Positions 7,895 to 13,920 of a stretch of 17,931 nucleotides of DNA are shown in pieces (positions within the stretch are counted from its first letter, which is position 1; the number at the start of each line of letters is the position of its first letter). A program made the translations under genes and the position numbers. The DNA is taken from positions 1 to 17,931 of the forward strand of contig CAYXYU010000021.1 of the NCBI GenBank assembly GCA_964469525.1, in the 5' to 3' direction. The DNA is from JABDCD01 sp964469525 (GTDB lineage: Bacteria; Pseudomonadota; Alphaproteobacteria; Rickettsiales; SXRF01). The notes beneath the pieces are model-generated. The model made no database searches. It was not told the origin of the DNA and worked only from the letters and a program-made list of their open reading frames with translations.

Positions 7895-8905
7895 ATGATG
7901 CTTGTGCGGCCGGTTGCGCTCGATGACCATGCGGAAGTACTGGCGATGGCCAAGGAAGCCGGTATCGGCATGACCTCGTTGCCGCCGGATGCTGATGTGC
8001 TGCGGGAGAAAATCCGGCGCTCGGTGGCGAGTTTCGCCGGCAAACCGGAAAGGGAAAAGGGCGAGAGCTTCCTCTTCGTGCTGCAGGACACCGACAACGG
8101 CCAACTGGTCGGCAGTTGCGGTATCGTGGCGCATGTGGGATTGAGCCAGCCGTTTTATTCCTACAAGCTCTCGACCATCGTGCAGGCATCGGCGGAAGTG
8201 GGTGTTTACTCACTGCAGCGCGTGCTGCACATGGTCAACGATTATACCGGCGCCACCGAGATCGGCTCGCTGTTCCTGCGGCCGAGCCATCGCCGCGATG
8301 GCATCGGCAGCTTCCTGTCGCGCTGCCGCTACCTGATGCTGGCGGAGTTCCCGCAGCTGTTCTCCGACGTGGTGATCTCCGAGATTCGCGGCAGCCAGGA
8401 CAAGGACGGCAATTCGCCCTTTTACAAGCACCTGGCGCAGCATTTCTTCCAGATGGATTTCAGGAACGCCGATTTCATCAATGCCACCCAGGGCGGGCAG
8501 TTCATCAGCGACCTGATGCCGAAATACCCGATTTACGTCAACCTGCTGCACCCGGACGCTCAAGGTGCTATCGGCGTGCCGTTTGAGACCTCGAAAAAAG
8601 CGGTGCAATTGCTGACAAAGGAAGGATTCCTGCACCAGGGTTATATCGACGTGTTCGACGGCGGACCGACCCTGCAGGCCGACCGCCCGGCTATCCGCAC
8701 GGTGCGGGAGAGCAAGCGCGATGTCGTAAAGGAGATCCGGCCGCTTTTGGGCACCACCCACATGATCGCCTCGACACAGCTTGCGAGTTTCAGCGTCGTC
8801 TTCGCGGCGGTGGAAGAGCATGGTAACGGCGTGGTGGTCGACGAGGCGGCGGCGAAGGCGCTCGGCCTTAAAAAAGGCGACCACGTGCGGTTCGCGACAT
8901 GTTGA
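7895..8905 (+). CDS. astA: arginine N-succinyltransferase
   Basis: A 336-residue protein similar along its length to AstA (AruF/AruG), which transfers succinyl from succinyl-CoA to arginine, first step of the AST arginine-degradation pathway. Matches include the opening MMLVRPVALDDHAEV, MTSLPPDADVLREKI, SFLFVLQDTDNGQLVGSCGI, EIGSLFLRPSHRRDG (CoA-binding GNAT core), FFQMDFRNADF, LMPKYPIYV and GYIDVFDGGPTLQAD. Odd point: by my alignment the histidine of the GxxHPxT segment (proton donor in the E. coli enzyme, as I recall) is phenylalanine here (IGVPFETS). AAAGG lies 8 nt before the ATG. AstB, AstD and AstE are not in the window, so arginine catabolism by AST is not established. Confidence 0.9.
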   Translation: MMLVRPVALDDHAEVLAMAKEAGIGMTSLPPDADVLREKIRRSVASFAGKPEREKGESFLFVLQDTDNGQLVGSCGIVAHVGLSQPFYSYKLSTIVQASAEVGVYSLQRVLHMVNDYTGATEIGSLFLRPSHRRDGIGSFLSRCRYLMLAEFPQLFSDVVISEIRGSQDKDGNSPFYKHLAQHFFQMDFRNADFINATQGGQFISDLMPKYPIYVNLLHPDAQGAIGVPFETSKKAVQLLTKEGFLHQGYIDVFDGGPTLQADRPAIRTVRESKRDVVKEIRPLLGTTHMIASTQLASFSVVFAAVEEHGNGVVVDEAAAKALGLKKGDHVRFATC

Positions 8906-8907
8906 TT

Positions 8908-9012
8908 GTCATCCTGAGCGAAGTGAGGACGCAGTCCGAACGCAGTCGAAGGATCTATTCCGGGGCAACCAAAGAAGATCCTTCGACTCCGCTTCGCTCC
9001 GCTCAGGATGAC
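8908..9012. repeat. long inverted-repeat element, family A, copy 2
   Basis: Begins GTCATCCTGAGCGAAGTGAG two bases after the astA stop and ends CGCTCAGGATGAC. Inner arms GTCGAAGGATCT and AGATCCTTCGAC match copy 1. Its last bases (AGGA, 9005-9008) sit 9 nt before the pdxH ATG, so the repeat itself appears to supply the Shine-Dalgarno of pdxH. Confidence 0.88.
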
Positions 9013-9017
9013 AAGTT

Positions 9018-9593
9018 ATGAACCCCATCGCCCTCTTCACCGACTGGCTGGCCGAGGCCAAAGCGCATCCGGATATCGCCGACGCCACCGCGATGGCGGT
9101 TGCTACAGCCAATAGGGAAGGGCGCCCGTCGGTGCGCATGGTGCTGCTGAAAGGGGCCGATGAAACAGGCTTCGTGTTCTATACCAACCTGGAAAGCCGC
9201 AAGAGCGCCGAGCTGAAGGAAAACCCGCATGCTGCGCTGTGTCTTTACTGGGATGCCATCGGCAAACAGGTGCGCGTCGAGGGTAGGGTGGAGCGGGTGA
9301 GCGACGCAGAGGCGGATGCGTATTTCGCGAGCCGCCCGCGCGACAGCCAGATCGGCGCCTGGGCCTCGAAGCAGTCGCATCCGCTGGCCTGTCCTGAGGA
9401 GTTACAGGAAAAAGTAGCGGGGCTGGAAAAGCAATACACCGGTCAAAACATACCGCGTCCGCCCTTTTGGTCCGGCTGGCGCGTTATCCCCGAGCGTATC
9501 GAGTTCTGGCGCAACATGCCGGCGCGCCTGCACGACCGCGAAGTCTACACGCGCGTGGGCGAGGGGTGGGAAATGGTAAGGCTGTGCCCGTAA
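9018..9593 (+). CDS. pdxH: pyridoxamine/pyridoxine 5'-phosphate oxidase
   Basis: A 191-residue FMN enzyme that oxidises PNP/PMP to pyridoxal 5'-phosphate. Typical features: ATAMAVATANREGRPSVRMV and LLKGADETGFVFYTN (FMN-binding split barrel), NPHAALCLYWDAIGKQVRVE, FASRPRDSQIGAWASKQS, and a C-terminal RPPFWSGWRVIPERIEFW followed by RLHDREVY, where the family's substrate-binding R-x-H lies (RLHDR). Length is near the usual 200-220. The ATG at 9018 uses an AGGA within the preceding repeat. Its product is the cofactor of the decarboxylase and aminotransferase upstream; whether they share transcription is unclear because of the repeats. Confidence 0.95.
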   Translation: MNPIALFTDWLAEAKAHPDIADATAMAVATANREGRPSVRMVLLKGADETGFVFYTNLESRKSAELKENPHAALCLYWDAIGKQVRVEGRVERVSDAEADAYFASRPRDSQIGAWASKQSHPLACPEELQEKVAGLEKQYTGQNIPRPPFWSGWRVIPERIEFWRNMPARLHDREVYTRVGEGWEMVRLCP

Positions 9594-9596
9594 ACT

Positions 9597-9677
9597 GTCA
9601 TTCCCGCGCAGGCGGGAATCCATGCTTTTCCCTTTGCGAGTTGGCATGGTATGGATCTCCGCCTGCGCGGGGATGAC
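9597..9677. repeat. long inverted-repeat element, family C (GTCATTCCCGCG...), copy 1, between convergent genes
   Basis: Begins GTCATTCCCGCGCAGGCGGG three bases after the pdxH stop and ends CGCCTGCGCGGGGATGAC, one base before the queD stop (read on the other strand). Each arm is itself a hairpin (ATTCCCGC-GCAG-GCGGGAAT on the left), and the two arms pair with each other. The core resembles the dRS3-type repeat known in Neisseria and other proteobacteria. It fills the whole pdxH-queD gap and probably acts as a bidirectional 3' end structure. Confidence 0.88.
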
Positions 9678-9678
9678 A

Positions 9679-10110
9679 CTATCCTTTCACCTCCGCATAG
9701 CAATTCGGCGTCTCGTATAATTTGATGCGGATGCAGGTGATGCCCATCCCCGCGAACAGTTTCGGGCATATTTCGCGGAACAGGTAATCCGCCATATTCT
9801 CCGCCGTCGGGTTGGCTGACAGATAGAAAATCTTCTGGCCGGTAATGCGGTCGATGGCGCTGCCCAGCTCCTTGTCCTTGTCATATAAGATAGTGGTGTG
9901 ATCCCAGTACTCGTCGATCCAGGTCCCCAGCTTTTCCCTGATCACCGAGAAATCCACGATTCGTCCCAGCCGATCCAATTTATTAGCCGTGAAGGTGGCT
10001 TCGAGTGCATAGCGGTGGCCGTGCAAATCCTTGCACTTGCTCTCGTGTTCCATGACGCGGTGGGCGGCATCGAACTCGATGCGGCGGGTACAGGTAATGG
10101 TGGCGGTCAT
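9679..10110 (-). CDS. queD: 6-carboxy-5,6,7,8-tetrahydropterin synthase (QueD family)
   Basis: A 143-residue member of the 6-pyruvoyl-tetrahydropterin synthase family, which converts dihydroneopterin triphosphate to 6-carboxytetrahydropterin for queuosine/7-deazaguanine synthesis. Zinc ligands are visible as H17 (FDAAHRV) and H30/H32 (LHGHRY), with the catalytic C26 at the CKDLHGH motif. VDFSVI, DHTTIL, the PTAEN motif and the final LYETPNCYAEV are also family-typical. The start at 10110 overlaps the TGA of the upstream gene (ATGA); GGGG lies 5-8 nt upstream. Other queuosine genes are not nearby. Confidence 0.93.
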   Translation of the reverse strand: MTATITCTRRIEFDAAHRVMEHESKCKDLHGHRYALEATFTANKLDRLGRIVDFSVIREKLGTWIDEYWDHTTILYDKDKELGSAIDRITGQKIFYLSANPTAENMADYLFREICPKLFAGMGITCIRIKLYETPNCYAEVKG

Positions 10111-10751
10111 TGATCCCCGCGATCGACCCCGGTGGCAAACTCCGGTGATGCTTCCGCGGGGCAGGCAGCCGGGCGTGGTCCTTCCGGCGCCGCTCTCAGC
10201 CGTTCGTCGCACTCGATGTCGCAGGCCCTGGCCCGCACGGCGGCGATGCGCGAAACGGAGGCGGAGTGGCGGGCAAACGCGCATTCCGAGGTGCGCGACA
10301 GGAAGGCACGGTTATCCTGTTGCGCGGCGGGCGGCGGCGGGGCGGGGGCCTGCCCGCCCAGCGATTGCGGGTTGGCGGCGGCAGCGCCCGCCACGGCGCC
10401 CGCGGCAACGGTGGGCGGTGCTAGGCTGCCATACCCGCCCAGTCTTCCCGCCGAAATACCGGCTGCATTGTTTTCTTCCCGACCGCTGGGAACCGTCCAG
10501 CCGTTATTGGCCATACATTCGCTGAACAGGGTTACCAGCTGCGATTTGCTGGTGCTGTCCGTATGCGGCTGCGGCACGCTGCGCATCGCCATGTCGAGCT
10601 TGAGTTGAGCATATTCGCGGCACCGGTCGCGCTGCTCGACATAATCATTCTGAATGCCGGTCTGGTCCTTGCAGGCCCAATAGCAGCGGAAGCGATAGCC
10701 TGGCGTCAGGACTATTACCGCGATCAGCAATACAGCGCGAAACCAAGGCAT
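10107..10751 (-). CDS. cysteine-rich exported or membrane-anchored protein of unknown function
   Basis: A 214-residue protein from ATG 10751, chosen because it gives a standard signal peptide or anchor: MPWFRAVLLIAVIVLTPGY, then a mature part starting near RCYWACK. Two ATGs further upstream (10781, 10817) are in frame, and none of the three has a clear Shine-Dalgarno. The mature part has two conserved-looking cysteine segments (RDRCREYAQLK...LFSECMANNGWTVP; SECAFARHSAS...ARACDIECDERL...AACP), separated by a Gly/Ala/Pro-rich linker with APAPPPPAAQQ. Eight cysteines suggest periplasmic disulfides. Its stop overlaps the queD start, so the two are co-translated, but I see no functional link. No family recognised. 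Confidence 0.65.
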   Translation of the reverse strand: MPWFRAVLLIAVIVLTPGYRFRCYWACKDQTGIQNDYVEQRDRCREYAQLKLDMAMRSVPQPHTDSTSKSQLVTLFSECMANNGWTVPSGREENNAAGISAGRLGGYGSLAPPTVAAGAVAGAAAANPQSLGGQAPAPPPPAAQQDNRAFLSRTSECAFARHSASVSRIAAVRARACDIECDERLRAAPEGPRPAACPAEASPEFATGVDRGDQ

Positions 10752-10889
10752 ACTGTAACTTTCAAAGCGTTCTGCCGCCATGATAGCACAGCGCCGCCCT
10801 AAAAAAAACTGCTGCATACTTGAACAAATGGTTGATTAGATCATCTAAATATACAATCTATAGTATAGTCATCACCGGGAGGAGTATCT
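10752..10889. promoter_or_regulatory. divergent promoter region with two near-perfect palindromes
   Basis: A 138-bp gap between the exported-protein gene (minus) and the NtrC-like regulator (plus). It contains TTAGAT-C-ATCTAA (10836-10848) and CTATA-G-TATAG (10858-10868), ten bases apart in an AT-rich stretch that would contain the promoters. The regulator start has a strong Shine-Dalgarno, GGGAGGAG, 5 nt before the ATG. The palindromes are candidate binding sites for a dimeric regulator, perhaps the adjacent Fis-type protein itself. Confidence 0.45.
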
Positions 10890-12353
10890 ATGGAAACCAT
10901 TTTGATTATTGATGATGATCCTTCGCAGCTGCGCATGGCGGAGCAGGCCATTAGCCATAAGTTACGCTATCGGGCGGTGACCGCCGGCGGCGGCGAGGAC
11001 GCCATTCGCTGGGTGCTGTCCGGCAAGCAGCCCTGTCCCGACCTGCTGCTTCTGGATCTGGCCATGCCGGGCACGGGCGGCCTGCAGGTCATCCGCGCGG
11101 TGAAAGCCTACCGACCGCATCTGCCAGTGATCGTGCTCACCCAGTATGGCGACGATACGCAGGCCGCGCAGGCGGTGCAGGCCGGAGCCAACGATTTCCT
11201 GAGCAAGCCGATCGCGCTGGAGCGGCTTCGGCTGTCGATCCATAACGCGCTGAAGATCCAGCGCATGAGCAGCACGATCGCCCGTCTGGAGCGCCATAAT
11301 ACCGGCCACGTTACCTTTGCCGATATCATCGGGGAAAGCGAAGCAATCGAACATGCGCTGGCAGAGGCAAAGGAGGCGTGTGCGGGCGCGATGCCGGTGC
11401 TGATCCAGGGGGAACACGGCACCGGGCGGAAACTGATGGCGCGCGCCATTCATGGCAGCAGCGGGGAGCGTGCCGGAAAACCGTTCCTTGCCGCCGACTG
11501 CGACAGCCTGACGGATGCTTCAGCGGAGGCGATGCTTTTCGGGCAGGAAAAATCCCCCGGTAAATCGGAGTTTGTCCTTGGCAAGCTGCGCGAGGCCGAC
11601 GGAGGGACGCTGCTGCTCGATAATATCGGCGCTCTCTCGCCCATTCTGCAGCACCGGCTGCTCGAGGTGCTCGGCGACGGCGTGATCAGGCCGACAGGTG
11701 CCAGTGCGTCGATTCCGGTCAATATACGCATAGCCGCCACCACGGCGGAGCCACTTGAGCCGCTGGTCGCACAGGGCAGATTCAGCCACCTGCTGTACCA
11801 GAAACTGAAAGCTGCTGCCATCAGGATGCCGTCGCTCCGCGAGCGGCGCGGGGATATCCCCCTGCTGGCAAAGCATTTCATTTCACTGTATGCCGCCATG
11901 GAACATAAATCCCTCTACGGTCTGACCGAGCAGGCGCAGGAATATCTGGTGGCCGGGCTGTGGCCGGGCAACGTGCGGCAGCTCTCCGGCCTGCTGTGGC
12001 GTGCGGTCATCCTGTGCCACGGGGACCTGATCGACGCGGCCGACATGCGCGCCATTCAGCAGTTGCAGCCGCTACGCTGCAGCGTCCGCTTCGACCAGAG
12101 CATCTCCGCCGCGAGCCCGCTGCTGCTTGACACGCAGGGGCGGATCAAAAAGCTGAAATTGATCGAGGAGGAGGTCATCCGCTTCGCGCTGCGCTATTCC
12201 AATGGCTGCATGACACGGGCCGCCCGCAGTCTCGGCATCGGGCGCTCGACCCTCTACCGCCGCCTCAACGAACTAGGTATGGAGAATCACATCTCGCGCG
12301 CGAACCACACCACGCGGCCGATGATGAAAGTCTCTTCCACCGACCGGTCGTAG
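10890..12353 (+). CDS. NtrC-type response regulator with degenerate AAA+ domain and Fis-type HTH
   Basis: A 487-residue, three-domain regulator. The receiver (1-120) is intact: DDD at 8-10, phospho-acceptor D56 in DLLLLDLAMPG, T84, K106 in FLSKP. The AAA+ domain (about 143-390) has lost key features. Walker A is GEHGTGRK (lysine replaced by R180), Walker B is LLLDN (DE to DN, 244-245), and GAFTGA, which contacts sigma-54, is replaced by SPGKS and two residues shorter (LFGQEKSPGKSEFV). The arginine-finger segment DLYYRL is LLYQKL. The LRERRGDIPLL and WPGNVRQL segments remain. A Fis-type HTH (GCMTRAARSLGIGRSTLYRR) follows. So it is probably sigma-54-independent and binds DNA as a phospho-controlled factor, as known for TyrR and Rhodobacter NtrC. 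Its last 22 codons overlap the convergent S24 gene. No histidine kinase gene is adjacent. Confidence 0.85.
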   Translation: METILIIDDDPSQLRMAEQAISHKLRYRAVTAGGGEDAIRWVLSGKQPCPDLLLLDLAMPGTGGLQVIRAVKAYRPHLPVIVLTQYGDDTQAAQAVQAGANDFLSKPIALERLRLSIHNALKIQRMSSTIARLERHNTGHVTFADIIGESEAIEHALAEAKEACAGAMPVLIQGEHGTGRKLMARAIHGSSGERAGKPFLAADCDSLTDASAEAMLFGQEKSPGKSEFVLGKLREADGGTLLLDNIGALSPILQHRLLEVLGDGVIRPTGASASIPVNIRIAATTAEPLEPLVAQGRFSHLLYQKLKAAAIRMPSLRERRGDIPLLAKHFISLYAAMEHKSLYGLTEQAQEYLVAGLWPGNVRQLSGLLWRAVILCHGDLIDAADMRAIQQLQPLRCSVRFDQSISAASPLLLDTQGRIKKLKLIEEEVIRFALRYSNGCMTRAARSLGIGRSTLYRRLNELGMENHISRANHTTRPMMKVSSTDRS

Positions 12354-12967
12354 CTCGAGTATTGCGGGTTGTCGGAGATGATGCGGATGCGCGGTGGCTG
12401 CGGCTGCGTCAGGTATTCGAGGCGCTTCGGTACCAGCCCGAAGCCGTCATACAGCAGGAAGATGCCGGGCGGGGTCGGCGTCTTGCGGGCAGTGTCGATC
12501 AGGGCGATGTCGTTATGGCAGAGCGTCGGCTCCATGCTGTCGCCGCTGACCTGGAAAAGGCGCAGGTTTTCGCTTTTCGCGCACAGATGGGTTTCGATCC
12601 AGTCCTTGCGGAAATGATATATCTCGTCCTCCTGCGCGGCAGAGATGACGGTGCCGCCGCTCGAAGCGGCCGCCAGCACGGCACGCGGCACTGCCACGTA
12701 ATCGGGATGCGGCGTCTTGCCGGGCTGGCTGTCGGCCGCCATGCCGCTGCCCACCAGCCAAGCCAGACTGATGCCAAGCTGCTCGGCCACCCGCGCCAGC
12801 TTGAGGGGCGACGGATTAGCCGATTTGCCGCTGATCACATCGTACAGGAATGAAGTCTTGACGTCGGCGCGCTTGGCGAGTTCGGCGGAACTGATGCCGC
12901 ACTTTTCCATCGCGAGCCTGAGGCGCTGTCCGATGGGATTGGAGCCTTCGGAAACCGGGCGTTTCAT
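12287..12967 (-). CDS. XRE-family repressor with S24 (LexA/CI-like) peptidase domain
   Basis: A 226-residue protein. An N-terminal XRE helix-turn-helix (about 11-72: IGQRLRLAMEKCGISSAELA, KTSFLYDVISGKSANPSPLK, LGISLAWLVG) is followed by an S24 domain with FQVSGDSMEPTL (S144) and the lysine of LVPKRLEYL (K181), matching the Ser-Lys dyad of LexA/CI/UmuD. I find no convincing Ala-Gly or Cys-Gly cleavage site in the linker 75-125, so RecA-stimulated self-cleavage is uncertain. ATG 12967 has CAGG 6 nt upstream; ATG 12979 (MQAS) has none. It overlaps the convergent response regulator by 67 bp. A 22-bp palindrome 48 bp upstream could be its own operator. No phage genes are nearby, so it looks like a cellular stress or developmental regulator. 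Confidence 0.85.
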   Translation of the reverse strand: MKRPVSEGSNPIGQRLRLAMEKCGISSAELAKRADVKTSFLYDVISGKSANPSPLKLARVAEQLGISLAWLVGSGMAADSQPGKTPHPDYVAVPRAVLAAASSGGTVISAAQEDEIYHFRKDWIETHLCAKSENLRLFQVSGDSMEPTLCHNDIALIDTARKTPTPPGIFLLYDGFGLVPKRLEYLTQPQPPRIRIISDNPQYSSYDRSVEETFIIGRVVWFAREM

Positions 12968-13014
12968 AGAAGCCTGCATGCTGCGTGCGTATGCTGTTAC
13001 GGGAAAATTAAACC

Positions 13015-13036
13015 ACTGTATGAACTTTAATACAGT
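13015..13036. promoter_or_regulatory. 22-bp palindrome, candidate operator of the S24 repressor
   Basis: ACTGTAT-N8-ATACAGT with perfect 7-bp arms, 48 bp upstream of the repressor ATG on its promoter side. The outer bases (CTGT...ACAG) resemble a LexA box but the spacing is four bases longer than the enterobacterial one, so it more likely belongs to this particular repressor. Confidence 0.5.
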
Positions 13037-13129
13037 TGCAAGGGCAAGTCAAAAGACAACATCAATCAAATCAGTAACTTAAAAGAATGCGGCTCAAATA
13101 CAACGTAAAAGGGTGCTGCATGTGGCGGG

Positions 13130-13143
13130 CGGCAAGGTTGCCG
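13130..13143. promoter_or_regulatory. 14-bp palindrome upstream of chpT
   Basis: CGGCAA-GG-TTGCCG, perfect 6-bp arms, about 100 bp before chpT. It may be an operator; it is too tight for a stable RNA hairpin with full arms. Function unknown. Confidence 0.3.
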
Positions 13144-13241
13144 TTTACGTATAAGTAACTCATTTACTAAATTTTTATCTTTCTCGCTGATAGTGGCCTT
13201 AAGGATGTTCACTTCTTCTTAAGGAAAGCGCGAGCCACCGG

Positions 13242-13892
13242 ATGATTGACGAGTTGCGCCTGGCGGAGTTGTTATGCACTCGCCTCTGCCACGACCTGAC
13301 CGGACCCATCGGCGCCGTCAATAACGGCGCAGAGTTCCTGAGCGAAGACGGCTTCAACCTGCAGAACCAGGCGGTCGACCTGATCGTCAGCAGCGCCTTT
13401 TCTGCCGTGACGCGCCTGCAATTCTACCGCATGGCTTACGGCAAGGTAAAGGATCACGGCGAGGCGGCGCTTGCCGAGAAGCAGAAGCTGGCGATAGACT
13501 TTTTTGCCGACACCAAAATTACCCTCGACTGGCCTGACCAGCATACCGATGCAGCCAATGTGTCCATCAGCCTCAAGATGTCGCGGCTGATCTACAACCT
13601 GCTGGTGGTGGCGTCCGGGGCGCTTATACGCGGCGGCACCATCGGCGTTCGTTTAAGCCACGAGGGGGGCGGCAAGCAGGTGCGGGTGACGGCGCAGGGT
13701 CCCGGCCTCAAATGGGAACCCGAAATGGACAAAATCTTCTCCGCCGGCATCGGGCTGGAGGAACTGACCCCGAAAAATGTGCAGCTCTACCTTACCAAAC
13801 GCTTTGCGGAAGAGCTGGAAACGTCTATCATGTGCACCGTCGACGGTGAGACGCTGACCCTGCAGGCGATGCAACCCGCAGAGCCGGCGTAA
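13242..13892 (+). CDS. chpT: ChpT-like histidine phosphotransferase
   Basis: A 216-residue protein of the ChpT family, the dimeric phosphotransferase that passes phosphate from CckA to CtrA and CpdR in alphaproteobacteria. It resembles a histidine kinase without ATP-binding ability. The helical dimerisation part has the phospho-accepting H17 in LCHDLTGPIGAVNNGAEFL. A degenerate ATPase-like half follows (MSRLIYNLLVVASGALIRGG as N-box remnant, VRVTAQGPGLKW, ELTPKNVQLYLTKRFAEEL). Length is usual for the family. It sits 28 bp before a CheA-like gene that lacks a kinase domain, and close to ctrA, its expected partner, which strengthens the call. CckA is not in the window. Confidence 0.87.
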   Translation: MIDELRLAELLCTRLCHDLTGPIGAVNNGAEFLSEDGFNLQNQAVDLIVSSAFSAVTRLQFYRMAYGKVKDHGEAALAEKQKLAIDFFADTKITLDWPDQHTDAANVSISLKMSRLIYNLLVVASGALIRGGTIGVRLSHEGGGKQVRVTAQGPGLKWEPEMDKIFSAGIGLEELTPKNVQLYLTKRFAEELETSIMCTVDGETLTLQAMQPAEPA

Positions 13893-13920
13893 CCGTATAA
13901 CCTACGGACGCAGGTACGGC

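Larger units (their letters stand above)
12968..13241. other. divergent intergenic region between the S24 repressor and chpT
   Basis: About 270 bp without a credible gene. It contains the palindrome at 13015-13036 on the repressor side and a second one, CGGCAA-GG-TTGCCG (13130-13143), nearer chpT. An AT-rich run at 13145-13190 may include the chpT promoter, but no clear -35/-10 pair is visible. The chpT ATG lacks an obvious Shine-Dalgarno; the nearest AAGG is about 20 nt upstream. Confidence 0.5.

Noticed and set aside
6406..9677. Repeat elements as a CRISPR array or tandem repeats
   Set aside because: The copies are single, in different gaps, of different families and palindromic over their full length; there are no regular spacers and no cas genes.
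12287..12979. S24 repressor as evidence for a prophage
   Set aside because: No integrase, structural phage gene or attachment repeat is present in the surroundings; the neighbours are core regulators.
13016..13035. Canonical LexA (SOS) box
   Set aside because: CTGT and ACAG are separated by 12 bases instead of 8, and alphaproteobacterial LexA uses a GTTC-N7-GTTC direct repeat.
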